Below are positions 52,351-61,820 of a stretch of 64,000 nucleotides of DNA, piece after piece. The notes under the pieces are model-generated. The model was given only the letters and a program-made list of their open reading frames with translations. It was not told where the DNA came from and did no database searches. Source of the stretch: CAVXFL01 sp963761015. Its GTDB lineage: Bacteria; Pseudomonadota; Alphaproteobacteria; Acetobacterales; Acetobacteraceae. The stretch is taken from NCBI GenBank assembly GCA_963761015.1, contig CAVXFL010000016.1:124001-188000 (forward strand), in the 5' to 3' direction. A program made the translations under genes and the position numbers. Position 1 is the stretch's first letter. Each line of letters opens with the position of its first letter.

Positions 52351-53733
52351 TCAGTCGGCCGCCTCCACCGGGACGGCGGCGTCGAGCCCGGCGCGCTCGT
52401 CCGAGCGTCCCAACATGCGCGTCAACGCCGTGCAGACGCGCAGCCAAGCCTCGTAGGAGATATCCGAACCCGCCGCGTCCACGGACGAGAACCGGTCCAC
52501 ATAGCCCTTGAAAAATCCATCGGAGAGAAACTGCACCTCGCCGGATTTGTGCCGGGAATTCTCGACATCGACCCAGAGCAGCACGTTGTCGCCGCGGGTC
52601 CGAAGCACCGCGCGGAGTTCGGCGACGGCGTCGTCGGGCCAATCGGGGTGTTTTTTGTACACCAGGATCTTCCGCTCGCCCGCCAGGTCCCGCAGCAATT
52701 TTCCTTTCAGGAACTGCAGGCGCCGGCATTCGCGCCGGAACAGCTGCGCTTCGTCGGCTTGTCCATGAAAGTACCACGTGTGATTTCGGTAGCCGTGGGC
52801 CTTGTCGACGGTGAAGTATTCCTGGTCGATCAATTCGATACCGGTGTTTTCCGGATCGCCCAATCCGTCGAAGTCGGTAATCAGCGCTTCCAGCAAACGG
52901 TCCGGCGGCAGCGAGCCGAACGCCAGCAGGCTCATCGGCTCGAGCCCGAACCATTTCTGCACGAGCCCGAACTCGCAATTCCAGCCGAGGCTTTCGAAAT
53001 TGCGCAGCAACAGCTGCTCGGGGGACGTGCGCCGCCCTTCCAGATGCCAGGCGGTCCCGGTCGCCGCGCCGTACCGCCTGACCGCCTCGACCCAGCGATC
53101 GGCGTGCGCGCTCAATTCGGGTATGCCGACCCGGCCTTCCCACCACCCCTGGGTGAACAGGTGTTCGCACAGCGCGGCTATTTCCTGGCGGTGGTAGTGC
53201 CGGGTCAGATCGGCGTAGCGCCGCCAATACCAATCGGGATCGACCGCAAGCGAATGGGGCAGTCGCTTTTCGAAATAGCCTTGCTCCAGATAATGCTGGT
53301 GCGCCGAGGCGATCTCGTCTCCCGAGAGGGCGGGCTCGATGTCCGGGTAGTAGTGCGCGTACCAGGCGGGATCGAACGGCGCCGCGCGCATGAGTTCGCC
53401 GATCAGGAAGCGCAGAAACGGCACCGAGACGGTGGCGCGGGGTTCCGACATTTGCGCTTCGGTAATGCCGAGCGCCTCGCAGATGAACGCGAACGGCGGG
53501 ATGTAGGCCGCCGTCGCGGCGGAGTCGGCGCGGCCGCGCAGTTGGGTTGGTCCGGACTGCCGCTGCTTCGGCCGCCGCGCCGGCAGCGCGCCGGCGCCAT
53601 TCGGCGCCCGTTCATCGCGGGGCCCGTACTCGGCGCGCAGCGCCTCGTTCGCGGGCTCACCGTGTCCAGGCGACTCGCCGTGACCGTCCGATGGCGTGGC
53701 CGATCCGGACCAGCCCTGCGCGCCGTTGTGCAT
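52351..53733 (-). CDS. DUF1796-type putative cysteine-peptidase-fold protein with glycosyltransferase-associated repeats
   Basis: A 460-residue, probably cytoplasmic protein. The first 95 residues are low-complexity. Then come repeats of the type linked with polysaccharide glycosyltransferases: FDPAWYAHYYPDIEPALSGDEIASAHQHYLEQGYFEKR, VDPDWYWRRYADLTRHYHRQEIAALCEHLFTQGWWEGR. From about residue 240 the DUF1796 papain-like domain follows, with the proposed nucleophile C253 in LGWNCEFGLVQKWFGLEPMSLLAF. Later histidines, for example in YRNHTWYFHGQ and VYKKHPDW, may complete a catalytic set. The start at 53733 has a GAGGT site and lies nine bases after an ACP-like gene, so the two are one unit. A role in glycan or surface-polymer modification is inference. 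Confidence 0.75.
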   Translation of the reverse strand: MHNGAQGWSGSATPSDGHGESPGHGEPANEALRAEYGPRDERAPNGAGALPARRPKQRQSGPTQLRGRADSAATAAYIPPFAFICEALGITEAQMSEPRATVSVPFLRFLIGELMRAAPFDPAWYAHYYPDIEPALSGDEIASAHQHYLEQGYFEKRLPHSLAVDPDWYWRRYADLTRHYHRQEIAALCEHLFTQGWWEGRVGIPELSAHADRWVEAVRRYGAATGTAWHLEGRRTSPEQLLLRNFESLGWNCEFGLVQKWFGLEPMSLLAFGSLPPDRLLEALITDFDGLGDPENTGIELIDQEYFTVDKAHGYRNHTWYFHGQADEAQLFRRECRRLQFLKGKLLRDLAGERKILVYKKHPDWPDDAVAELRAVLRTRGDNVLLWVDVENSRHKSGEVQFLSDGFFKGYVDRFSSVDAAGSDISYEAWLRVCTALTRMLGRSDERAGLDAAVPVEAAD

Positions 53734-53742
53734 GCGTGACCT

Positions 53743-54009
53743 CTATACCGGCGCGTTGGAGAGCATTTGGCGATGGACGCTCAGGATCGACGTTTCATAC
53801 GCGAGTTCGAGCGCATCGTCCTTCACCGCTCCACCATAGATGTCTTCGCACGTGATCAGCAGTTCGACGATGTGCTGGGACCCGATGCCCAGATCGCCGA
53901 TCGTCAGCTCGGGGTCGTCGACAGGCATCCCGACCAGTTCGCCTATGACCGATATCAGGCGAACAAGCTTGTCACGATCACGCGTTCTGGTTTCGCTTTT
54001 TGGCTGCAT
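53743..54009 (-). CDS. Acyl-carrier-protein-like protein
   Basis: An 88-residue ACP fold. The helix-II region DLGIGSQHIVELLITCEDIYGGAVKDDAL retains the serine that would carry 4'-phosphopantetheine, but with GS-Q in place of the common DSL. Acidic helices surround it, as in ACPs. It immediately precedes the DUF1796 protein gene (9-base gap) and nothing else; no ketosynthase or ligase is nearby, so it is a specialised carrier. It is preceded by about 165 bases of markedly AT-rich DNA, probably its promoter region. Confidence 0.78.
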   Translation of the reverse strand: MQPKSETRTRDRDKLVRLISVIGELVGMPVDDPELTIGDLGIGSQHIVELLITCEDIYGGAVKDDALELAYETSILSVHRQMLSNAPV

Positions 54010-54176
54010 TTCCGGGCCCGTTGACGAACGTTTGGTTTAAATCGAACCCTTCAGCATGGCTTCTTTACGCAGCCCAATGCGCTGCAAAACCGCGAATGAG
54101 TCAAGCGTTCGAGAAGCCTGTTACAATTATTGCATTGGTTAAGATTCTTGTTGCAAATTGAAGCCCAACTCACGGA

Positions 54177-54886
<710 letters not shown>

Positions 54887-54887
<1 letters not shown>

Positions 54888-55645
54888 CAGCCGACGGGCT
54901 CGGCATCGTGCGCGGTGCCCAGATAGGCCTCGATCACGTCCGGGTCCGCGCGGATCTGATCCGGCGTGCCCTGCGCCAGCACGCGGCCGTAGCACGGTAC
55001 CCGCACCGACTGCGCGATGCGGAATACGATGTCCATGTCGTGCTCGATGAAGATCAAGGTAAGATGCTGCGTCTCCCACAAGTGTTGCACGCGCTCGATC
55101 ATGCGCCAGCGCTCGTCGGGCCCCATGCCGGCGGTGGGTTCGTCGAGCAGCAGCACCTTCGGTTGCAGCGCCAGCGCCAGCGCCACGTCCAGCAGTTTCT
55201 GATCGCCATGCGACAGGTTGGCGGCGAGCGCACTGCCCTTCGCGTCGAGCCCGAGCAGCGCCGCGACGTGCCGCGCGGCCTCGCGGCAGCCCTTGGGAGG
55301 GAACCGCTCACCCAGACGCATGGCGTGGCCGCGATGCGCGGCGATGGCCGCCATCAGGTTCTCGGTCACGGTCAGGGTGGGAAAGATGCTGGCCACCTGG
55401 AACGCGCGCCCGATGCCGCGGGCCACCAGGGCGGCGCGCGAAAGCCGGGTGACATCGGCGCCGTCGAGCAGGATGCGCCCGCTGTCCGGCTTCAGCGCGC
55501 CCGAGATCAGGTTGAAGAAGGTACTCTTCCCGGCGCCGTTCGGCCCGATGATGGCGGTCAGCGAGCGGTCGGCGAAGGTCAGCGTCACGTCGTCGACCGC
55601 CGCGACGCCGCCGAACCGCTTGGTCAGCCCCTCGACGGCGAGCAT
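54887..55645 (-). CDS. livG: Branched-chain amino acid-type ABC transporter ATP-binding protein LivG
   Basis: A 252-residue ATPase. Walker A is IIGPNGAGKSTFFNLI, Walker B VLLLDEPTAGMGPDE, switch region LIFIEHDMDIVF. The signature reads LSHGDQKLLDVA, i.e. LSHG in place of LSGG, a common LivG variant. Its start overlaps the SDR stop and its stop overlaps the livF start (TGATG in both places), which is strict translational coupling. Confidence 0.93.
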
Positions 55646-56403
55646 CAGCGCAGGCCGCCATAGGTGTGCCAGGACGGCGCGACCAGCCAGCCGCAATCCA
55701 CGGGCAGATTGGCCCCGGTGATCGCGGACGCATCGCTCGACGCGAGGAAAGCGACCGCGCGGGCGATCTCCGCCGGCTCGACGACGCGCCCGAGCGCCGA
55801 GTTGGTCGCAAGCAACCGCTCGTCGCGCTGGCCCGCGTCGATCGCCGCCTGCAATGCCGGGGTCCGGGTGTAGCCGGGCGAGACCGCGTTCACGCGAACC
55901 TGCGCCGGGCCCCATTCGGCCGCGAGACATGCGGTGATCGCGATCACCGCCGCCTTCGCCGGCGCATAGGCGTGCAGCGGCATGGAGCGCATGCCGGCGA
56001 TCGAGGCGATGTTCACGATCGCGCCGCGCCGCCGCGCCACCATGAACGCGCCGAACGCGCGGCAGCACAGGTAGACGCCGCGCTGGTCCACGCGCACCAC
56101 GTCGTCCCAGACCCGCATCGGCAATTCGTTGGGCCGGAGCGGCGCCTGGATGATGCCGGCGCTGTTCACCAGGATATCGACCGGCCCGATTTCACGCTCG
56201 ATCGCCTCGGCGCAGGCGCCGAGCGCGGCGTCGTCGGTCACGTCGACAACCCGCGCCTCGCCGCCGATCGCCTGCGCCACCGCCTCGGCGCGCGCGTCGC
56301 GGTCGAGCACCACCACGCTGGCGCCGCGCGCGCGCAACTCGCGGCAGCAGGCCTCGCCGATGCCGCTGGCGCCGCCCGTGACCACGGCGATGCCGAAGCT
56401 CAT
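55645..56403 (-). CDS. Short-chain dehydrogenase/reductase embedded in the liv operon
   Basis: A 252-residue NAD(P)-dependent SDR. The cofactor motif is VVTGGASGIGEACCRELRARGASVVVLDRDA, with the acid at the end of strand 2 favouring NAD. Structural NSAG is in ILVNSAGIIQ, and the catalytic set is IVNIASIAGM plus YAPAK, then the PG motif VSPGYTRTP. It overlaps livM on one side and livG on the other by 1-4 bases, so it is an integral operon member. It probably acts on a compound imported by this transporter. Confidence 0.92.
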   Translation of the reverse strand: MSFGIAVVTGGASGIGEACCRELRARGASVVVLDRDARAEAVAQAIGGEARVVDVTDDAALGACAEAIEREIGPVDILVNSAGIIQAPLRPNELPMRVWDDVVRVDQRGVYLCCRAFGAFMVARRRGAIVNIASIAGMRSMPLHAYAPAKAAVIAITACLAAEWGPAQVRVNAVSPGYTRTPALQAAIDAGQRDERLLATNSALGRVVEPAEIARAVAFLASSDASAITGANLPVDCGWLVAPSWHTYGGLR

Positions 56404-57350
56404 GGCCGTTCCGTCCTGAGCCGCGCTTGCAGGAAGTCCAGCAGCCCCCGGCGCAGGCCGAGCGCGAACACCAGGATGACCACCCCGAGCACCAGGTCCT
56501 TGTACTCCGTCACGCGCGTGGTCACGTCCTCCAGCAGCAGGAGCAGCACCGCGCCCAGCGTCGGCCCCAGGAACGTCTCGACCCCGCCCATGATGATGAT
56601 GAACACGCCCTCGCCGGAGGTGGTCCAGTACGCGAGTTCGGGATAGGCGCCGGACACATAGAGGCTCATCACCACGCCGCCGAGCGCGGCGAACACCGCG
56701 GCGAGGATGAACGCGGTCAGCTTCACCCGGTACACGCCGATGCCCAGGAAGGCGGCGCGCGCCTCGTTGTCGCGCACCATGCGCAGGCTGTAGCCGAACG
56801 GCGCATCCAGGATGTGCCGCATCAGCAAGAGGCCGATGACCAGCAGCACGCAACTGAACTCGTAAAGCTGCCACTGCTTGCTGAGGTCGACGTGCAGGAA
56901 CGGCGGGCGGGGGATGCCGCCGCGCAATCCCTGGTCGCCGCCGGTGAACGAGACCCAGGCGATGATGATGGAGTAGATGAACATCTGCATCGCCAGGGTA
57001 ACGAAGGCGAAGTAGATGGCGCGCAGCCGCACCGAGAGCGCGCCCACCGCCGCGCCCGCCACGGCGCCGAACGCGAGCGTCGCCAAGAGCGCGACCGGGA
57101 TCGGCAGCACGAGCCGCTGCATCAAGAGGCCGAAGCAGTACGCGCCCAGCCCGAAGAACACGCCATGGCCGAACGAGACCATGCCGCCGTAGCCGACCAG
57201 CAGATTGAGCGAGGTCGCGAACAGGGCGTAGGCGGACAGCCGGATCACGAAATCGATCAGCGCCGGACTGCGCCAGACGAACGGCAGCGCCAGCAGCACG
57301 GCGAGCGCGCCGAGGCTGAGCCCGATCTCGATCAGATCGCGACGGCGCAT
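56400..57350 (-). CDS. livM: Branched-chain amino acid-type ABC transporter permease LivM
   Basis: A 316-residue inner-membrane permease with about nine helices. It has the LivM-type NLLVGYGGMVSFGHGVFFGLGAYC segment early and the coupling-loop region FGYSLRMVRDNEARAAFLGIGVYRVKLTAFILAA. The start lies one base after the livH stop; the stop overlaps the SDR start (ATGA). Part of livH-livM-SDR-livG-livF. Confidence 0.93.
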   Translation of the reverse strand: MRRRDLIEIGLSLGALAVLLALPFVWRSPALIDFVIRLSAYALFATSLNLLVGYGGMVSFGHGVFFGLGAYCFGLLMQRLVLPIPVALLATLAFGAVAGAAVGALSVRLRAIYFAFVTLAMQMFIYSIIIAWVSFTGGDQGLRGGIPRPPFLHVDLSKQWQLYEFSCVLLVIGLLLMRHILDAPFGYSLRMVRDNEARAAFLGIGVYRVKLTAFILAAVFAALGGVVMSLYVSGAYPELAYWTTSGEGVFIIIMGGVETFLGPTLGAVLLLLLEDVTTRVTEYKDLVLGVVILVFALGLRRGLLDFLQARLRTERP

Positions 57351-57351
57351 G

Positions 57352-58254
57352 TTACGCGATCTCCCTGCCGAACAGGCCGGTCGGGCGGATCAGCAGAATG
57401 GCGATCATGAACAGGTAGACCAGCCCGTCGGTGAACAGCGGAAACCCGACGCTGCCGAAACTGTGCACCAGGCCGAGCAGCACGGCGCCGATCAGCGCGC
57501 CCAGGATCGAGCCCATGCCGCCGATGACCGTGACGATGAAACTCTCGATCAGGATGGAAAATCCCATGCCCGGGGTCAGCGAACGCACCGGCGCGGCGAG
57601 CGCGCCGGCGAGCCCGGCCAGCGCCCCGCCCAACGCGAACACCGCCGCGAAGATGGCCGCGGTGTTGATCCCCAACGCCTCCACCATGTCCGGATTGTGC
57701 GCCACCGCGCGGATGATCTTGCCGAATTGCGTGCCGGCGAGCGCGATCGCGAGCGCGATGGCGATGACCACGCCGATGCCGACCAGGAACATGTAGAACG
57801 GCGGCACCGCGCCGCCGGCCACGAACACCGGCGGCACCTGGAACACCGCCGGAATGCCGATGGAGAGAAATTCCGGCCCCCAGATGATGCGCACCAGATC
57901 GTCGCAGATCAGTACGATTGCGTAGCAGACCAGCAATTGCATCAGCACGTTGCCGCCCATGACGGGGCGGATGAACAGGTACTGGAAAACGATGCCGAAC
58001 AGGCCCATGGCGACGGCGCCCGCCAGGACGGCGAGCGCATAGCCGCCGCCCAACTGTATCACCGTGTACGCGACATAGGCGCCGAGCATGTAGAACACGC
58101 CGTGCGCGAAGTTCGTCACTTTCAGCACGCCGAAGATCAGGGTGAGCCCGGCGGCCACCAGGAACAGCACGGACCCGGCGATCAGCCCGGAGGTGGTCTG
58201 CGTCACCACGCAGGCCGGGCTGGTGAGGCAGTCGATCAGCGCCTGCCACTCCAT
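57352..58254 (-). CDS. livH: Branched-chain amino acid-type ABC transporter permease LivH
   Basis: A 300-residue permease. It has LTLIFGVLKVTNFAHGVFYMLGAYVAYTV near the N-terminus, the coupling-loop stretch GTQFGKIIRAVAHNPDMVEALGINTAAIFAAVFALGGALAGLAGAL, and ESFIVTVIGGMGSILGALIGAVLLGLVHS. First gene of the contiguous transporter block. It is separated from the substrate-binding protein gene by a palindrome-flanked GIY-YIG nuclease gene on the opposite strand. Confidence 0.93.
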   Translation of the reverse strand: MEWQALIDCLTSPACVVTQTTSGLIAGSVLFLVAAGLTLIFGVLKVTNFAHGVFYMLGAYVAYTVIQLGGGYALAVLAGAVAMGLFGIVFQYLFIRPVMGGNVLMQLLVCYAIVLICDDLVRIIWGPEFLSIGIPAVFQVPPVFVAGGAVPPFYMFLVGIGVVIAIALAIALAGTQFGKIIRAVAHNPDMVEALGINTAAIFAAVFALGGALAGLAGALAAPVRSLTPGMGFSILIESFIVTVIGGMGSILGALIGAVLLGLVHSFGSVGFPLFTDGLVYLFMIAILLIRPTGLFGREIA

Positions 58255-58335
58255 GGCTATCGCCCGACCGGCGGCACGCCAGCGTCATGGCCGGGCTCGG
58301 ACCGGCCATCCACGTCTTTGCCGCCTAGCCGCAAG

Positions 58336-58755
58336 AAAGTCGTGGATGGCCGGAACAAGTCCGGCCATGACGGACAACGTTGCAGCACGAGTTCGTTCGC
58401 CGATAAATCGTGCCCATGCAGGGCGGCTGGGTGGACATTCTGACGAATCGGCCGAATGGCACCCTCTATGTCGGTGTAACCAGCGATCTCAGCCGACGCA
58501 TCTGGGAACATCGGGTGGGCGTCGCAGAAGGATTTCACGAAGCGATACGGCCTGAAGGGGCTGGTGTTCGCAGAACGCCACCAGGATATTCGGGCGGCAA
58601 TTCAGCGGGAGAAGACGCTCAAGCATTCGCCGAGGGCCTGGAAGGTCCGCCTGATCGTGGCGGCGAACCCGGACTGGAACGATCTCTACGCGTTCCTCTC
58701 CTGAAGCGGTTGCATTCACGTCACGGCCGGACTTGGTCCGGCCGTCCACGACTTT
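58336..58755. mobile_element. Palindrome-flanked GIY-YIG nuclease module 1 (repeat family B)
   Basis: A 420-base unit bracketed by inverted 36-base repeats, 58336-58371 and 58720-58755, matching at 33 of 36 positions. Each repeat is itself a palindrome (GGCCGGAACAAGTCCGGCC type). Inside lies one plus-strand GIY-YIG gene. The unit sits between livJ and livH, both on the minus strand, which are normally adjacent; it therefore looks inserted. Further partial copies flank it at about 58281-58315 and 58775-58850. No transposase other than the nuclease is present. Confidence 0.65.
58416..58704 (+). CDS. GIY-YIG single-domain nuclease (one +1 frameshift)
   Basis: A nuclease-fold protein of about 95 residues. 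After removing one extra T near 58533-58535 it reads WVDILTNRPNGTLYVGVTSDLSRRIWEHRVGVAEGFTKRYGLKGLVFAERHQDIRAAIQREKTLKHSPRAWKVRLIVAANPDWNDLYAFLS. The YVGVTSDL-RR core, the K-YGLK-LV segment, the acidic QREK and the NPDWNDLY end are typical of the short YhbQ/endonuclease-like GIY-YIG family, very common in alphaproteobacteria. At the first Y of GIY the sequence has VDIL where relatives have VYIL/M, so activity could be altered. It is flanked by inverted palindromes. Confidence 0.8.
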
Positions 58756-58883
58756 CTTCCCGTCTCGGAAAAGCCGTGGCTGCCCGGATCGGGTGCCCAA
58801 TTCGGAAATCGAATTGGGGTCCCGATAAGCCCGGGAATGACGGATGCCGCTTCGTAGGAAAACGAGCATCCAGACCGAAGGAC

Positions 58884-60132
58884 TCACGCGTACCCGTGCT
58901 TCTTCTTCCACTCCGTTTCGAGTTCGACGATCTGGCCCCAGTCGCCGGGCTGCATGTCGACGACGTAGGGGAACTTCGGCACGGTGGTGCCCCAGCCGAT
59001 CGCGTAATCGACGATGGTGTGGTCGTCGGCCCGCATGGTGATCGTGCCCTTGGTGCCGAACGGACTCTCGATGGTCAGCCCGGGCAGCACCGCGGCCAGC
59101 TTCTTGCCGTCCGCGCTGCCCGCTTTCTTCGCCGCCGCCTCCAGGAAGCGGATCGCCGTCGCGTTTTGCCAGGACCAGTTGGTCGGCGAATCCCCGAACC
59201 GCTTCTTGTACGCCGCGCCGAACGCGCGGTTGGCCGGCGTGTCGGGATAGGTGCTCAGGTAGCGGTCGCCGGAATGAATGCCGTGCGGCAGGTTCTTGAT
59301 CGCGGTCAAGGTCGTGTAGTCCGCCAAGTTCACCGCGAACAGCCGCGTGTTGTTGAACAGTGCGTAGATGCTCGCCTGGTCGATGAAGGCGACGAGATCG
59401 CCCGCCCACAGCGCCGAATAGAGCGCCTGCGGCTTGGCCTGCATGAGCTTGGTGATGTTGTCCGTGTAATCGGGCTGGAACAGCTTCGGCCAGGACTGCG
59501 TGATCAGTTCGATATCCGGCTTGAAGTGCTTCAGGTATTCCAGGTACTGCGCCGTGGTGTCGCGGCCATAGGCGTAGTCGGGCGACACCGTGGCCCAGCG
59601 GTGCAGCTTGTGCTGCGTCGCCATGTTGGCGGCGTAGCGGCCGCCGACCACCGAATCGTGCATGCCCTGACGCGCGCAGCGGAACGCGTTCGCTATGCGG
59701 ATCTTCGGGTCCGCGGTCAGCGACGACGTTTCGCTGTTGGTATGAATGCACAGCACACCGAGGTCGCGGGCCACTTCGTTCACGGCGAACGCGCCCGCCG
59801 AAGACTCGGCGTCCACGATGATCTCGCAGCCCTCGGTGTTGATCAGGTCGCGCGTATTGCGCGCGGATTCCTGCGCCTGCCCCTTGGAGTCGCGCAGCAC
59901 GATCGCGATCGGCCGGCCCGCCAGCCCGCCCTGGGCGTTGATGCGGTCGATTTCCATCATCATGGCGTTGCGCGAACTGTTGCCGAGCTGCGCGACGCGG
60001 CCCGACAGGATCGTCGGCACGCCGATGCGGATGGTTTTGCCCGCCGCGGATGCGATGCGCGGCGCGAACAGCGCGCCCGCCGCGCCGGCCAGGATCGGTA
60101 CGGCGCTTCAGCGCCGGCCCGTTATGCGGCAT
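58884..60132 (-). CDS. Branched-chain amino acid-type ABC transporter substrate-binding protein (one +1 frameshift)
   Basis: Periplasmic binding protein of the LivJ/Peripla_BP_6 type, about 415 residues. The start at 60132 has a GGGGG-rich ribosome site. After removing one extra C near 60097-60098 the N-terminus becomes a twin-arginine-like signal (ALKRRTILAGAAGALFAPRIASAAG), joined to TIRIGVPTILSGRVAQLGNSSRNAMMMEIDRINAQGGLAGRPI. Later segments include YVVDMQPGDWGQIVELETEWKKKHGYA. It belongs with livHM-SDR-livGF downstream but is split from them by the GIY-YIG module. Ligand unknown. Confidence 0.9.
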
Positions 60133-60234
60133 CGAATTCCCCCCGTATGCTGTCTCGGCGTCGCCGCGAGCAACAGCAGCGAACGCTTTTCTATTCTCGT
60201 TGCACGACAGTTTCGGCGGGAAACCGCCGCGTCG

Positions 60235-61734
60235 TCAACCGCCGGGGGCGATGTCCATGGCCGCTTCGAGCCCGAGAACTTCGGCCAGGCGATCGAGCCG
60301 TCGCGGCACGTTGTCGCCCGCCAGCGCGCGGCGCGATTCGGAAAGCCGCAGCAAGAGCCGGCCCCGCGCCACCACGAGGCCGGTGTCGGCCAAGAGGTCC
60401 GGCGTGCCACCCGACAGGGCGTAGGCGAGGCGCAGGGCGGCGCCGAGTATCTCCGCGCGGGCCGCCGAGACGACATCGAGCAGGAGCCGGGCGGGGGCGA
60501 GGAACGGCGCGTTCGGCTCCGCGCCGTAGCGGGCGCCGACCGTCAGCGCCAGGAACGCCCGCGCATGGTGATCGAGGCCGATGCCGGGTTGGCGCAGCAC
60601 GCGGAGGAAGGCCTGTTCGGCGCGGAACTCCGGGTGATCGCGGCTGCCGATATCCGACATCCAGCAGGCCGCCTCGCGCAGCCGCCGGTGCTCGGCGGTT
60701 TCGTCGCGGAACAGCGGCGCGGTCCAGGCGACGAGGCGGTCGGGCAGTTGGGGATCGCGGCCGAGCCGGCGCGCGTAATCGTGCCCGGCCGCCAGCAGCG
60801 GGTCCTCGGCGCGGATCTCGTCGGGCATGGCGAGCAGATACCAGCCCTCGCGCAGCCCGTTGGCGCTGAACACGACGCGCTCGGCCGCGGTCGCGCGCAC
60901 CAGCCGCCGCAGCACCACGGCGGCGAACGGCAGATCGTCGATGCGGCGGCGCGACAGCCCGGGCAGCCGTTCCAGGGCGCGGCGGCTCGCCCCGGCGACG
61001 AAGTCGGCCAAACCGCGCGCTTCCTCCCGTGCGATCGTGTAGTGATGCACCATGGAGAGCGGGTAGCTGGTCTGGGCCATGTGCACCCGCGCGAGCGCCC
61101 GGAAGGCCCCGCCCACCAGATAGAGATCCCGCCCGGCGTTCTCCGCGAGCCACGGCACCTCGGCCAGATCCTCGTCCACGATCGCGCGGGCGCGGACCGG
61201 ATCGCCGCCCGCCCGGTCCGCGAGCCGGATCACGCCGAGCTTCAAGGTGCGCGCGGGACCGCGCCTGCCGGCCTCCAGCCGTACCAGTTCGAGCGAGCCG
61301 CCGCCGATATCGGCGAGCACGCCATGCGCGGTCGGAATACCGCAGAGCAGTCCGGCGGCGGACAGCTCGGCCTCGGCTTCCCCGGAGAGAATGCGGATCG
61401 GGACCTCGGGCAGAAACGATTTCAGGTCGGCGACGAGTTCGGCCCCGTTGGTCGCATCGCGCACCGCCGCGGTGGCCAGCACCTCGAACCGGGCGGCGCC
61501 CATCGCATCGGCGATCGCCTTGTAGCGGGCCAAGACCGTGAGCGTCTTGGCGACGCCGTCCTGGTTGAGCTCGCCGGTGGTTTCCAGGCCCTTGCCGAGG
61601 CGCAGCACGGCTTTCTCGTTGAAGATGGCGAGCGGATTGCGGCTCTGCCCATCGAACACGACGAGGCGGACCGAGTTGGAGCCGAGATCCACGACCGCAC
61701 AGCGCGGCGCGTCCTCGCGCGGGGCGAACGGCAT
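60235..61734 (-). CDS. ppx: Exopolyphosphatase (Ppx/GppA family)
   Basis: A 499-residue enzyme hydrolysing terminal phosphate from polyphosphate (or pppGpp). The N-terminal ASKHA domain has VVDLGSNSVRLVVFDGQ and LATAAVRDATNGAEL; the second phosphate loop is LADIGGGSLELVRLEAG. A C-terminal HD-like helical domain follows (YARRLGRDPQLPDRLVAWTAPLF, EHRRLREAACWMSDIGSRDHPEFRA). It normally sits beside ppk; here a GIY-YIG module separates the two. The ribosome site is weak. Confidence 0.93.
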   Translation of the reverse strand: MPFAPREDAPRCAVVDLGSNSVRLVVFDGQSRNPLAIFNEKAVLRLGKGLETTGELNQDGVAKTLTVLARYKAIADAMGAARFEVLATAAVRDATNGAELVADLKSFLPEVPIRILSGEAEAELSAAGLLCGIPTAHGVLADIGGGSLELVRLEAGRRGPARTLKLGVIRLADRAGGDPVRARAIVDEDLAEVPWLAENAGRDLYLVGGAFRALARVHMAQTSYPLSMVHHYTIAREEARGLADFVAGASRRALERLPGLSRRRIDDLPFAAVVLRRLVRATAAERVVFSANGLREGWYLLAMPDEIRAEDPLLAAGHDYARRLGRDPQLPDRLVAWTAPLFRDETAEHRRLREAACWMSDIGSRDHPEFRAEQAFLRVLRQPGIGLDHHARAFLALTVGARYGAEPNAPFLAPARLLLDVVSAARAEILGAALRLAYALSGGTPDLLADTGLVVARGRLLLRLSESRRALAGDNVPRRLDRLAEVLGLEAAMDIAPGG

Positions 61735-61820
61735 GATGCTACGGTTTGCCCCGAATTCTTCGCTTCAACATCGTATGCCTCCCATGGGCGCCAGTTAACC
61801 GCATCGGAACGAGCGTATCC

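Noticed and set aside
58410..60869. 819-codon plus-strand frame running from the GIY-YIG gene across the substrate-binding protein gene
   Set aside because: It begins in the GIY-YIG gene, leaves it at the frameshift and then is antisense to a solid substrate-binding protein and ppx; an artefact of the extra base and high GC.
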